64,000 bases of DNA from Amorphophallus konjac (Eukaryota > Streptophyta > Magnoliopsida > Alismatales > Araceae). Positions 10,644 to 22,172 of the stretch are shown here, in pieces. Location of the stretch: the NCBI GenBank assembly GCA_022559845.1, contig CM040118.1, positions 446,646,053 through 446,710,052 on the forward strand, in the 5' to 3' direction. The stretch's first letter is position 1, and each line of letters starts with the position of its first letter. The position numbers and the translations under genes are program-made. The notes beneath the pieces were generated by a model. That model did not search any database and was not told the origin of the DNA. It worked only from the letters and a program-made list of their open reading frames with translations.

Positions 10644-12278
10644 TATTGACACCAGTTTTATGACCAATGAGTTGGGTCATCTCCTTATCTATTTTATGAT
10701 GTCCCGGGTTATTCACCGATTATTAGGCCATCTTTAATTTGGTTCATTTTTAGGCTTATTTTATGGGTTGCTCTCCCTGGTTGGGCCTAATTCCTTTTAT
10801 TCTCGTCATTTGAGCTTATTGGGCTTGGATAAGGGCTAATAAGGGTTTTATTATGGATTTACACGGAGATTTATTGGCCTTTATCTCTTTTGCCACGTCT
10901 CTTGGCCTTGCGGTCTATCGCACGAACGTTAAGGGGGCGTTGGCGGTCCTTTGCTAGACTGCTAGGCATGCAGAGAGTCCTGTTGAGTTTCTTTAGTCTT
11001 ATCTCTTTGTGGGCGACTGGGCCTTGCGGTCTATTGGCCGACCATTTTCTGTCCCTTGCGGTCTATCGCAAGGCCGTTAGGTAAGACAGAGAGTCATGTT
11101 CTCTCTGTTCTTCCTCTCTTCGGCTGTGGTCAAACTATAGTCCCTAATTTGATGTTTTCTCTCTGGGTGTTGATCCTCAGAAGCTTCTGTTTGTTTCTAT
11201 GGACTCTTGGGAGTATTATCTTCGAGATTTATCTAAGTTCAGCCCTATTTTCATGCCATTATCCCTCCAACTCGACCTAAGGTTTTGGGGGTCTATAAAT
11301 AGAACCCTTTGACTTCATGGCTTGAGGAGGAGAATTTTGGACTTTGTCACGAAGTGCTGCTGCGTTATGGAGTGAGTACCAACCAGGGAGAGCTCATGTC
11401 TGCGTCCTTGTGTCGTCTGGTCCAGGGAGTAGCAAGTTCTTAAGTTATTTTTGTGTTCTTCCTCTCTTAGTTTTGTGTTTCTTTGCATTATCATTGCATC
11501 AATCTCTCTTCTTCTTCCACATTCTTCTGCACTCACATCACGATTTTAAACATCCTCCTATTGTTTTCACGCCCCACAGGGGTTAAAAAACCACCAACCC
11601 CCCAGGTATTCACCCTTCCTTTTATGCATATTAGCTTCATTGCATTATAGAAACTACACTTCCTTAGGGCTAATTGGGTTCTTTTCTTCTTGCCTCTACA
11701 CTCTTTTGCAGGTCTACAGAGCTCATCACAGGAGGCCCAACTCTTCTGGCCAGCCAAGAGGGGTGGAGATTCAGGTTCCACATTATATTTTTCTGGGTGC
11801 ACTTAGCGGCCATCGTAAGACTGTTTCTTCTTCTTGCGGTCTATCGTTCGACCATTTTTCAGAGCTTTGCGATCACATTAGGACTATTTTCACGTCTGCA
11901 CCTGGGTTTTCTCTCCCACGGGCGAGTGTGCTTCACTCGGCTTCTTTCCAAGGTACGTGGTGTAGTTTTTATGCATTGCTTGCTTTGGTGGTGATCACAT
12001 CTTTCTCTTTTGGGTATTGGTCATCATATTATTCCATCTTATTCTTTGTCTCCTTTGCTTTTAGTTGCTCCACACCTACGGTGTGTGTTTACTTATTCCA
12101 TCTTTACTTCACACCCACGGCGTGTGTTTAGTTCTTCCTTTGGTTTATTCTGCACTGTTGAGATGACATACCCACATGCTTTCTACTTGATGCTATTGAT
12201 TGCTTGAGTTGGTACACATAACATATCTCACACACCCTCATCATTCACATTCACACTCGCACATTAAAAATATCAACA
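10644..12278 (+). repeat. 3' LTR of Tat-1, about 1.64 kb
   Basis: It begins TATTGACACC where Tat-2 has TGTTGACACC, so the terminal TG has become TA, and it ends TATCAACA. It is similar to, but well diverged from, the Tat-2 LTRs. The TATA box TATAAATA is at 11294-11301. U3 carries GCGGTCTATCG-type quasi-palindromes at about 10910 and 11056. Transcription would run left to right. Confidence 0.85.
11294..11301 (+). promoter_or_regulatory. TATA box of the Tat-1 LTR
   Basis: TATAAATA in the context GTCTATAAATAGA matches the Tat-2 LTR TATA boxes at 32690 and 54320 in sequence and place. Confidence 0.65.
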
Positions 12279-12279
12279 T

Positions 12280-13794
12280 GTATGTACCCCAATCCTTCTT
12301 TTTGGAAGTTAACTTTAACTCCCAACACATTATCAACGTTTTGTTTCCCTTTAACAAACCTAGAGAGAGTGAAATGCAAGTCAATCGCCTCCTTATTCAA
12401 ACTCACATTTTTTTTCTCAAGTTCTAAAATTAAGGATGTTAGAACTTCTTTTTCATTTTTTTAGTTTTTTAAAAACTTTTTCAATTTCAGACATTTTACA
12501 CATCAATTCCTCTTTGGTTTTCTCAATATCTGAAATTATTTGAAGCAAGCTTTCTTTTTCTTCTGTCAATTCAAACCATTCTTGTTTGAGTGTTTCAAAC
12601 TTAGCAGAAGAGCCCTCATTTTCTAAATCTTCAATTTTCTTTTTGAGGGTTTTATTTTCAGATCTGATTTTCTTGTATTTTGTATACAACTTTTCATATT
12701 CTGACTCCCATTGTTCATTTGAAATAAAATCAGGATCAGAATTTATCTCGGCTGAGTCATCCTCATGTGCCATGAGGCATAGACTTTCCATGAGCTCCCC
12801 GAGCACGTTTTTGGACTGCTCTTCCTCCTCATCGCTCTAGGTGGCGACCATAGCTTTGGGCTTTTTGAACTTGTCCTTCTTAAACATTCCCTTCAAATTT
12901 GGGCACTCTCCTCTCATGTGCCTCGACTTCTTGCACTCATACCATATGATGCTATTTGGCTTGCTTGGCTCCCCCTTAGTCTGGGCTAGCCTTCTTTGCC
13001 CCTTTTTGAAGTTTCCTTAGAAATTTCTTTTTCTTCTTAGGAATTTCTTCACTTGGCGTGTCCACATGGCCAAGTTCTCTTCCTCATCACTTCCTTTGGT
13101 AGACTCCTATTCTTGGGAGTCATCATCAGGTTGGTGGGATTTCAAGGCCACCATTTTCTTCTTCTTCATTTCTTCCTCAGTAATTCTCTTCATGTTTATC
13201 TCATAGGTCATGAGTGACCCTATGAGCTCGTCCAAGGAAAGTATGGACAGGTTCTTTGAATCTTCAAGAACCGTGGCTTTTGTGTGCTACGCAGGTGGAA
13301 GGGATCTCAATACTTTCCTTACAAGTTCGGAGTTTGTGTACTCCTTCCCAAGGCCTTTAAGACCATTGGTAATCTCTATTAATCTCGCGAGCATTTCTGG
13401 GATCATCTCGTCAGGCTTCATTTTAAACAGCTCATAGTCTCCAACCAACATATTGGCTTTGGTCTCCTTGACCTCGGAGGTTCCTTCATAAATAAGCCGC
13501 AGCTTGTCCCACATTTCTTTTGCCGAGCTGCACATGGAAACACGAGAGAATTCATTAGGATGAATGGCACATTGCATTAAAATTAACAGTGGATTTCTTA
13601 ATTTTCTCGGGTGTCCATTTATCTTCTTCATCAGGAAGGTCATAAGGACCCTTGTCCACAACCCTCCAGACCTCGTACTCCTGAGCCCTTAGAAAAACAT
13701 GCATTCTATTTTTCCAGTAGGAGTAATTCGAGCCATCAAAGAATGGAGAACGATTGATGGAGTGACCCTCAGGCATCATCCCCTTGTTGGCCAT
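12280..13794 (-). pseudogene. gag of Sirevirus C, broken and truncated
   Basis: It starts at Met 13794 (MANKGMMPEGHSINRSPFFD). The DUF4219/UBN2-type gag core follows: DGSNYSYWKNRMHVFL, then AKEMWDKLRLIYEGTSEV. After that come a single CCHC knuckle, a long coiled coil (about 12800-12460) and the KEGLGY block. Lesions: a small frame change near 13575; TAG for Trp near 13287; further stops near 13100 and 13020; TGG in place of the first knuckle Cys (WYECKK...HMRGEC); one extra A in the homopolymer at 12456-12462, after which the other frame continues to the Tat-1 junction. Gag would form the virus-like particle. The copy is dead. Confidence 0.8.
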
Positions 13795-13843
13795 TGATCT
13801 GGATCAAACTCTAGATCGTTAGATCTGAAGGATAGTGCCTTAA

Positions 13844-13854
13844 CTCTGATACCA
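13844..13854 (-). other. Primer binding site of Sirevirus C (initiator Met tRNA)
   Basis: The minus strand reads TGGTATCAGAG two bases after the LTR end. This is the usual Ty1/copia match to the 3' end of initiator methionine tRNA. Confidence 0.85.
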
Positions 13855-14431
13855 ATTAAAGTCCCGCGATCAATGACACCCAAGAGGGGGGATGAATTAG
13901 GTTATTACAAATTTTATAAAACTTCTACAAGAATTAAACAGATATGATGAAACAACCTTTTAGAGACTTAGATTTGATGAAATAACAAATAGATCTATCA
14001 AAACCTATCACACACAGTAGATTCTTGGTACTATGGCGGAGATATAAATCTAAAGATTCTGCTCACGCAAGGTATTATCTTCCTGACAAGAATGGCCTTG
14101 TCAATCTGAACCTACCTTTTGATATACCAAAGATCTAATGTAGAAATGATAAATTATGCTAGATCTAAATGAAAAACGCAAGAGAGTGATATAGTGTGTG
14201 CTAGCACAGAATGGGGTGAGGATAAAAGGACCAAACCACACTAAGGACAGCAAGTTTTAGGTGGTTCAGATGCAACGACGGCAATCTACGTCCACCCCTC
14301 ACTAACTGTGAGGATTCACACACTATCTTGTAAAGGATTACAAGAACAAAACACACACACACACTCGTGAAGAGTTTGGAACTCCCACGAAGGTGCACAA
14401 GCACCGAATCACACAGAAATGTGAAGGAAGG

Positions 14432-14577
<146 letters not shown>

Positions 14578-14903
14578 ATCTGGGTAGATCCACATACACA
14601 CAGATGTTTAGAGATTATAAGAACACACACTTGAAGCTCAATGGAAAATAGAAGTAAAAACACAAATGAAAACTTCAGATTTAAGCTCCCCCTTAGTGGA
14701 TGAAGAAGATCTTTGATGAAGCTTGCTTCTCAGCTTGATTTCCACTTGAATGGCTTCAGGATGATCTTCAAATGCTTGAGATTTGATGAAGAAAGCTTGG
14801 ACGAAGGGCTGTTCACGGAGTTCTTCTTGTAGCCCTTTTTTCTCCTTTGATAGCCTTCCTTTGACCCCCCTGTGTCATTAGGGTTTCTTGGCCCTAAGAG
14901 ATG

Positions 14904-14911
14904 TTTTTATA
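14904..14911 (-). promoter_or_regulatory. TATA box of the Sirevirus C LTR
   Basis: TATAAAAA on the minus strand, with the palindromes at 15046-15235 upstream. The position would make 15495-14912 the U3 region. Confidence 0.5.
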
Positions 14912-15045
14912 ACACTTGAATGGTCAAGGGACATGCCAAGATAGATCCACAAATTTAGGCATGTCTGGAGACTTTTGGGATTAAAAAATCCTTAAAAGAT
15001 GCTTTTCCCTCGTGTAGAAAATAAAGTCAAAAATAGGGGCTTCAA

Positions 15046-15235
15046 GGGGTTCGGTCGACCGGGGCAGGTAGGGCGGTCGACCTAACTTTTACAGGATCTG
15101 AAGCTTTCAATGCTGGGAGAATCGGTCGACCGGTCCTGTGCCGGCGATCGATCAAACTCTGTAAGTTTACAGAGTTCTGAGTGTTGGGAGGTTAGGTCGA
15201 CCGGACCAGTCAAGCTGGTCAACCAAACTCTGGAA
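15046..15235 (-). promoter_or_regulatory. Cluster of GGTCGACC-type palindromes in the C LTR U3
   Basis: Perfect or near-perfect copies: CGGTCGACCG near 15055, GGTCGACC near 15080, CGGTCGACCGG near 15125, GATCGATC near 15147, GGTCGACCGG near 15195 and the degenerate TGGTCAACCA near 15220. Short palindromes in the LTR control region are an established Sirevirus trait; the sequence used differs between families. Confidence 0.75.
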
Positions 15236-15506
15236 ATCCTGCAAAATAACAGAGTTTAGTTCATGAATCATGTCCATATACAAAAGACTTTGTGTTCGCA
15301 ATTTGATCCATTCAATTTGAGCTTGGTTTGACTAAATCTGGGCATTTTTTAGGCAAGATGGATTTGAGCATTCGCTTTGAAGAAAATGGCTTTGAGAGCC
15401 TACAAGTGCTCTTGCTATAGCAGTTGTGGAAGTTATCAACCTATTGGCCATACCGAGGTTTTGTTATCATCAAAATCACCTAGAGAGACTCAACATAACG
15501 CGTACA

Positions 15507-16338
15507 TGTCACAAGTACCACGAAACACAAAGTAGCACACAGCTACTAGACTCAGGACAGCCAACTAGACCTGCTAAAACAACGATCCTTGAGTCACAAG
15601 ACTCGGGTCAAGATCGCTGCACAAAGCGGTACACACCGCCAATCAGCCTAATCCCTAAGTCACAAACAACGATAAAACATCATGGAAATAGCATATGACA
15701 GTCGGATCCACACATTAATGAAAGTCCACGGCCCCTGGGCCGCCAATCAGACTCACAATTTCGCATGACAAGAAACACAGAACACGAGGGATAATCAAAG
15801 CCCTCAAACCACATTGGCATGCAAATCAAGATAAGATGATACCTCCGAGCATCCAAAACATAGTCTCGATCCCCATGGGACAACCGAGACATTCACGAGG
15901 TCACGTGTCAACCACTAGGTCACAACCGGGTTGACCGGAAACCATAATGACTCTCGAAACCACACGGCACATTACTCGATATCACGGCACTTCCGAATGC
16001 CCTGTAACACGGTCACAACCCTCATAGGACGTCCAAGACATCCACGGAACAATGGGCTAACCAAGGGGTCGAAGTCAAACCAATTGGAAGCCAAATCAAC
16101 GAAAAGGAACACTCTGGGCAAGTGGTGGTCACTCCATGGCTGCTACCAGACAGCCCAGCAAATAGCGGTCTCATTGGGACCGCTAACAGAAGGTAACGGT
16201 CTCCAAAGGGCCGCCTCTTGAATATGGAGGTCATGGCCAGACCGCCATTTAACAGGAAACCCCAACGTAGAGACAGGGAGAAAATAGATAGAATGCGGTC
16301 TCATGTGGGCCGTAACTTGCATAAGGCGGTCACCCCAG
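15507..16338 (-). repeat. LTR E, left part (Ty3/gypsy LTR split by element D)
   Basis: This part and 28103-29410 become contiguous when D and one CCCAG copy are removed. The proposed left end is TGTCACAAG at 15507. It carries quasi-palindromes such as AGCGGTC...GACCGCTA at 16163-16185, like those in the right part. No coding sequence is seen. Confidence 0.5.
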
Positions 16339-17756
16339 TGTTAGGGTGCTAGGCCCGGATACAGAGGGGGGGGGGTGAATGAATCCTGCTACGAATAATG
16401 CCTAATTTAAAAAATCAGAAGCTAAGTAAGTTCCGGAGTTAAGCTAATTCGATTAGACAAAATAACAAGCAGGTGGAGCGAGCCTATCCAAGCATCTAGC
16501 GGAAGCAAATCAAGCAATCTAATGAACCAGTTGAAAATCCTTTTAAACAAAAGAGCAAATATGTAACTGGCCCCCAAATAACCAACTAGCGGAAGCAGCA
16601 CAAATGAGAATAAGAAATCTCAAGACAATATGTGAAGGGTGGTAGGAGATATGGAAGAACACACTACAAGCAAACCACTGCTCAAAGATTTTAAGGTGGT
16701 TCGGTCCTCCAGACCAACATCTACCCCTCACTCCCAACCGGAGTGAGGCTTCACTAGCAAACGCTAGAACCAAGCAGACTCAGTCTGCAAACAGCTGCTG
16801 TCACACAGCTTGACCAGGGGAACAGCCTCCCCTCTTCCTCCCAACCGGAGGGACACCCAAGTGACTCCCAGCCACTTGGAAACTAGAGGTCGAAGACCTC
16901 TCTTCCTCCAGACCAGGAGGGACCACTGGACTTGCAACCACAAGCCCAGAACCGGAGGACTAGCCTCCCTTCCTCTAACCAGAGGGCAACCCACAAGTGA
17001 CAACCTGTCACTTGCAACCTGGAGATCAGATCTCCCTTCTCCTGAACCAACAGGAGGAACCCGATCCCCAAGAGGGCAATCGGAAGAACAAAGATGATCA
17101 GAAAATAAAGGAAAACAATAAAGGAAAATAACATAGCAATCAGAAAGCTGTAAAACGAAATGCACAATGTGGCTCTCAACGGAGCTGACTGGCCTGGATC
17201 TGATCCACGGTCCAGTGAAGATAGATCTTCAAGCAGCTTCTTCCTTCTTCTCCACGAGCTCTCTCACTCACTCTCTTTCTCTCTTTCTTTCTCTTCTGCT
17301 CTCCAAATCTCTCACTCTCTATCTCTCTTTCTTTCTCTTCTACTCTCCTAATCTCTCACTCACTGCTCTCTCTTCACGGCTTCTCTCTTCTATCTCTTCT
17401 TCCTCTCTTTTCCTTCTTTTTCTCTTTTTCTGGATCGAAGGGCTTTCTGCTCTTCAGGCTTCTTTCTTTGATCTCTTCTTCCTCTCTTTTCCTTCTTTTT
17501 CTCTTTTTCTGGATCGAAGGGCTTTCTGCTCTTCAGGCTTTTGCTTCGATCAACCTTCATCTGAAGACGAAGGCTCCATTATATACCAGCAGTAGCAGCA
17601 GCAGTAGGGCGCGTGTGGCTTCCACAGTTCCCGCCCTAAGAATTCGGACCACGTGACAGCATCCAGCAGGCTGTCAGAACACGTGTCCTCATCTGGGCAC
17701 TCTCCTTATCCTCGGATCACGTGCCCAGCACCAGTACGCTCAGCAACTGGAGTTAG

Positions 17757-18170
17757 ATGGCGTCAACTTACTTGCTCCAAAGAGTTGACGCAGCCATCAT
17801 AGATCTTCAACCATTTTAACCGCTGCGTCGACTCCATCAGCCTGCTGCGTTGACGCAACGGTATCGACAGTCCAGTGATCAAGCCTTCAACATATGGGCG
17901 TGCTGCGTCGACGTTATCAGCATGTTGCGTTGACGCATTAAAGACACGTACATTTGTATACTGGCGTCTCTTAAGCCGCTGCATCGACGCTGCTTGTTGA
18001 TGGCGTTGACGCAGTGGAAGATATCGTGAAAGCTTCGTCGCTTGTAAGAGTCTCTGCTTCTTTAACTGCTGCGTCGACGCTGCTTGCTTGTGGCGTTAAC
18101 GCAATAGAAGACATCGTGAAAGCTTCGTCTACTGATGCGTGGACGCTTTAAGCTTCAGGCGTCGACCCTG
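17757..18170 (-). promoter_or_regulatory. GCGTCGACGC / GCGTTGACGC palindrome cluster in the D LTR U3
   Basis: About ten copies of TGCGTCGACGC- or TGCGTTGACGCA-like palindromes occur here, and a few more at about 18560-18690. The same cluster is in the other LTR from about 26210. They lie just upstream of the TATA box with respect to minus-strand transcription, as expected of Sirevirus U3 palindromes. Confidence 0.75.
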
Positions 18171-18183
18171 TTCCCTTCAGCAA

Positions 18184-19380
18184 CAATAATGAAGTGTATA
18201 GACTTAGTGTTAGCATGAAGCATTGTATAGACTTCAGAGATCAATATAGCAAGTGTGTACAGAGTGAGGGAGTGTATAGACTTAGCAGTCTAGGCCTCTA
18301 ACAACGAGTGTATAGACTTGCAACTCTTCATGAGATCTCAGTGTATAGACTCAACCAATGTATATAGTTGAAGATCTAACAATCGAGTGTATAGAGTTAG
18401 TTATGTGAGCATGCATTGTATAGACTTCACACATGAAGACATCCGCTGTTTAGACTTGAACAACATTCAGCAAAGCATAGACTTAGGCGTTCTGTTCAAA
18501 ACAAAACCAATGTACAGACTTCATGCTGTACAGACTTGATGTTGATCAACAGACCTTTGAACATCAGCACAAGGCGTCAACGCTTCCATCGTGCAGCGTC
18601 GCCTCAGCTCCTCAGGCGAGATGCTCACGCCCTTGGCAATAGGCCAATGCGTCAACGCATCCAGTGTTAGCGTCGACGCAGTGAACAAGGTAGGTGATGA
18701 ACAATGCATGCACTAGCTTTACTAATGTGTAGACTTCATGAGATGCAATGCAAACTCTGTACAGACTTTACTCAATGTATGGACTTCACATAAGAAGCCA
18801 ACGGTTGTACAGACTTAGTCAACCTTCAACTCACTGCGATGTACAGACTCTGAGGGACAACAGCCAATGTATGGACTTTGCATGAGACGCTGGCCAAGAC
18901 GATGGATGCAACAGTGCAATGTCTAGACTTGAAGAATGTGAGACGATGGCTAAGAGACTGCTCAATCGGATGTATAGACTTTCGTTACTGTAGCAACGTG
19001 TAGACTTTGCCTTAGACGCTAAGTGAGACGCTCAATGTACACACTTAACCAATTCAAAGGCAAATCGAGTGTACAGACTCTGAGTCCAAACCCAACGGCT
19101 GTACAGACTTAGAAAGTGAAGACTGATGTACAGACTTCATTAATCAAAGCATGAATGAGATGCTGTACACACTTAGCCTAGGACAATGTATAGACTCAAT
19201 CAAATGAAGAAACACATGATGTAATGTGTGGACTTGGTGACACATGCAAAGAGATGAGTGTACAGACTATGCCAGCAAGCTACACGATGTGTAGACTTAG
19301 AAGTGCCTGCAGCTGTGCAATGTGCAACCAGTGTATGGACTTGTCGTGCCTACACAGGGCGTTGTACACACTTGCTGCCT
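18184..19380 (-). repeat. Dispersed array of about 30 TGTAYAGACTT motifs in the D LTR U3
   Basis: Motifs such as GTGTATAGACTT, TGTACAGACTT and TGTATGGACTT recur every 15-60 bp (on the transcribed strand, AAGTCTATACA). Spacers are unique, so this is not a simple tandem satellite. The same array lies at about 26641-27840 in the 5' LTR. Confidence 0.9.
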
Positions 19381-19651
19381 GATGCAAATGTGCAGATTCT
19401 ATTAATGCATATCAATGCTTTATGCAGCAGATAATCAGTCTGAACTTCAAATGCAATGACTCACAGTGTAAGCAGATAAACTGACTGAACATATGAGAGA
19501 CTGAATGAACATTTGAATGACAGACTGAATATAAGAATGACTGAATAAAACCATGGTGACTCACAGTGATTAGCTCACATTAAAACCAATCATCACAAAC
19601 CCCTAGAGCCAATCATCAAAACCACAAGCCACAGGGGCCAGGGGCACAACA

Positions 19652-21540
19652 ATCTCCCCCTTTTTGATGATGGCAACAGTACACAGTGAGTCATTCTGAT
19701 GATGTAATACATTCTTATGAAAGTCATTCTGATGACTCAAACTATTCTCCCCCTTTGACTTCATCAAAAAAAATAGTTTGAGAAGAGAAGGCAAACCAGC
19801 ATGCAATGATTGAACAAAAATCTCCCCTTTGATACTTGCAGAAAGAGATATCAAAATGCAAGAGCTCTCCCTAGAAATATGAATGCAAGAACACAATGCT
19901 CCCCCTTTAAGAGTTTCAGCAAAAGCATGAGGTAGAGATGATCAAAAGAAACCTGCATGCACTGATTGAATGATATTCTCTCTCTTTGGCAAACTATCTC
20001 CCCCTTTGGTATAATCAAAATAAACCATGGTAGATACAGATGCAGCAAGAAATGCAATACTTCCCCCTGAGTATATAAATGCAAGGTCACAAATGATATG
20101 AACATGATTCATTATGACAAGGAATGCTCCCCCTGAATAAGTGGAATCTTATGAGATAGATGAGAAGGAGACCACAGGGGCAGACAAGGAGAAGTTCAGG
20201 TCAATGATCTAAGGAAAGTGAGCAGAAATGTTTTCAAGGAGATATCAATCTCATAAATCCAAAACATAATTTTTTAAAGTCTTCCATTATAGGGACTTAT
20301 GAATGAGCCTTTTGAACAGCATGGTTTAAACATGATGTATGCAGAGTTTATCAATAAAATTCTGTATTGATATCTAAAACCATGTTTTAATAAAGATGAA
20401 CCAAGCCCTCATATTTATCTTGATTAATCTCCCTTTCTCTTACACAATCAAATCTATTGACTTCTTTCAGAATTACATGCACTAGTATTGAAATCAAGCA
20501 ATTATGAAGTCATATGATTTTGTCTAGGGTTGTAGCAATTTGATTTTAGCATCAATATTTAGATATTGAGATATGTTCAATAATTTTTCATGCTACAAAT
20601 TTTACGAGCAGTCTAGTTCAGTTCACACCTTGTAACTAGAGGATATACCTTGATCAAAGGCCAATATCCCTAAGCACTTAGTGTGACTAACTGTCATGTT
20701 ATATATGAACAGAGATAGCATTTACACATCATGACACACTCCAAATCATTTCTTGATGAGTGAGTTGTATTTCTCAGTGTTCATGCCATTGCTCTGCCTG
20801 ATTTTAATGAATTTTATGCAGAGTTAACTAAGGCACCTCATGACATAGTCCTTTGGACTTGTGTTTCTCAGTGACCAATGTCATTGCTCTGACAGATATA
20901 ACCCTTTAGGCATTTCAGAGACATTCATTTGCTTCAAATCAATAATAGTTTCATGTACTTAACCAATTAAAGTCATGTATTCAAAAGTGCAGATTTCAAA
21001 AAATTTTCACAAGACACAGCATGAAACAAATGGTTAAGATTTATTAAACATGCTTCAGATATTTTTAAGAGATTTTAAAGTCGAACTCCATGAACATTAA
21101 ACTTAAACCACATGAGTTATTTCAGACATTCATAAAACTGTATAATAGAAGATTTCTAGTTCAAAAGTTTTCAGATTTATGATTGAGATAGCCCATTGAA
21201 ATCTTCATGAAGGACTGATGGAATTCTGAACCCAAATGATACCAATTGATAGGAGAAATACCAATTGTTAAGAGAGAGATTGTGAAGCTCAAAGTTTTCA
21301 GAATATGATTAAGGTTTGTCAACAAAATCAGTAAGAGAGGATATGCAATGAGTTCTGACCCATGTATGTATTTGACAACCTATATGCAATGCAATGACTC
21401 CCCCTCACCATATGCATTCAAACTCTCTTTTTGGCATTTTCAATATAAGGAAATGCAATGCACTATATGTATGCAGGGACATGCAAAGACTCAACATTGA
21501 ATGATATGCAAGGATATGCATCTAACTCCCCCTGAAAACA
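19652..21540 (-). other. Polypurine tract and multiplied PPT-like motifs of element D
   Basis: The minus strand next to the 3' LTR reads AAAAAGGGGGAGAT, the functional-position polypurine tract. At least eight more AAAGGGGGAGA- or CAGGGGGAGT-like tracts follow upstream, at about 19746, 19821, 19899, 19997, 20060, 20126, 21398 and 21525. Multiplied polypurine tracts are an established Sirevirus hallmark. There is no coding sequence in this region or on to 22172. Confidence 0.85.
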
Positions 21541-22172
21541 TGCAATGTTTGCACTGAAAATTGAACATGTGATTCCAAATGATATTGTGACTTGTGCACA
21601 ATCAGACTGTCCTATCAGCAAAGTGACCCATGGTACTAGGCGGAGCACTTGGTCTAAAAGACCACCTCACACATAGTAAGAACCTCCAGACAGACTTCCC
21701 TGCCTTTTGGTACCTTACCATTTATATACCATTAGGGTCATGCATGATAATTCAACATGTACTCCTATATGCAATTCAGAATTTCAGTGAGCTATTGCAG
21801 CACACAAATTTCAAGTCACACTCATATGCAGTTCAGATTTTTCAGAAAATTCGAAATGCAATTTTTTTTCAGAGTCTATGCATAACACAATTATCAAGCA
21901 ATTAAAATTAGCCTATGTATGCATCAGATACAGACAACCCTTCTTAATCTGATATTTGCACAGAACTCTCAGCAAATGCATGATCAGAAAATAATGCACA
22001 TGGCAAATGATGAATGAAAATGCAAAAACAGATTTAACTTGCTATGCATTAAAACTAAAAATAAGAAGAGCAGGAAGTTTACCTGAAAAGTTCAGTATGG
22101 GGTTTTCTTCTTGAGTGCCTTGGATCATTACCCCTTTTTATTTCAGTCCCAAGGCACACCTGCATAGCAATG

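Larger units (their letters stand above)
2720..12278 (+). mobile_element. Tat-1: 3' portion of a giant Tat/Ogre-type Ty3/gypsy retrotransposon
   Basis: It runs collinear with the last third of the complete element at 31959-55341: integrase C-terminus, long non-coding block, two antisense genes, polypurine tract and 3' LTR. The upstream part (LTR, gag, most of pol) is absent because element A sits at the left junction; the remainder presumably lies left of the window. The right end is inserted in the gag gene of Sirevirus C. It is clearly more decayed and more diverged than Tat-2. Confidence 0.85.
16339..19651 (-). repeat. 3' LTR of element D, 3313 bp
   Basis: Starts TGTTAGGGTGC (plus strand) and ends GGCACAACA. 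It contains a TATA box on the minus strand (TATATAA, 17585-17579). To the left of that, in R/U5, is a CT-rich stretch with a 65-70 bp block duplicated in tandem (about 17395-17461 and 17477-17541). To the right lies a 2-kb U3 full of short repeats. Confidence 0.92.

Noticed and set aside
17160..17656. Leu/Ser/Phe-rich frames, looking like membrane proteins, also at 25625-26058
   Set aside because: They come from the CT-rich R/U5 part of the D LTR and occur in both LTRs with differing frames.
18184..19380. CRISPR-like repeat array
   Set aside because: The 11-bp words are degenerate, unevenly spaced and inside an LTR of a plant element. No cas genes exist here.
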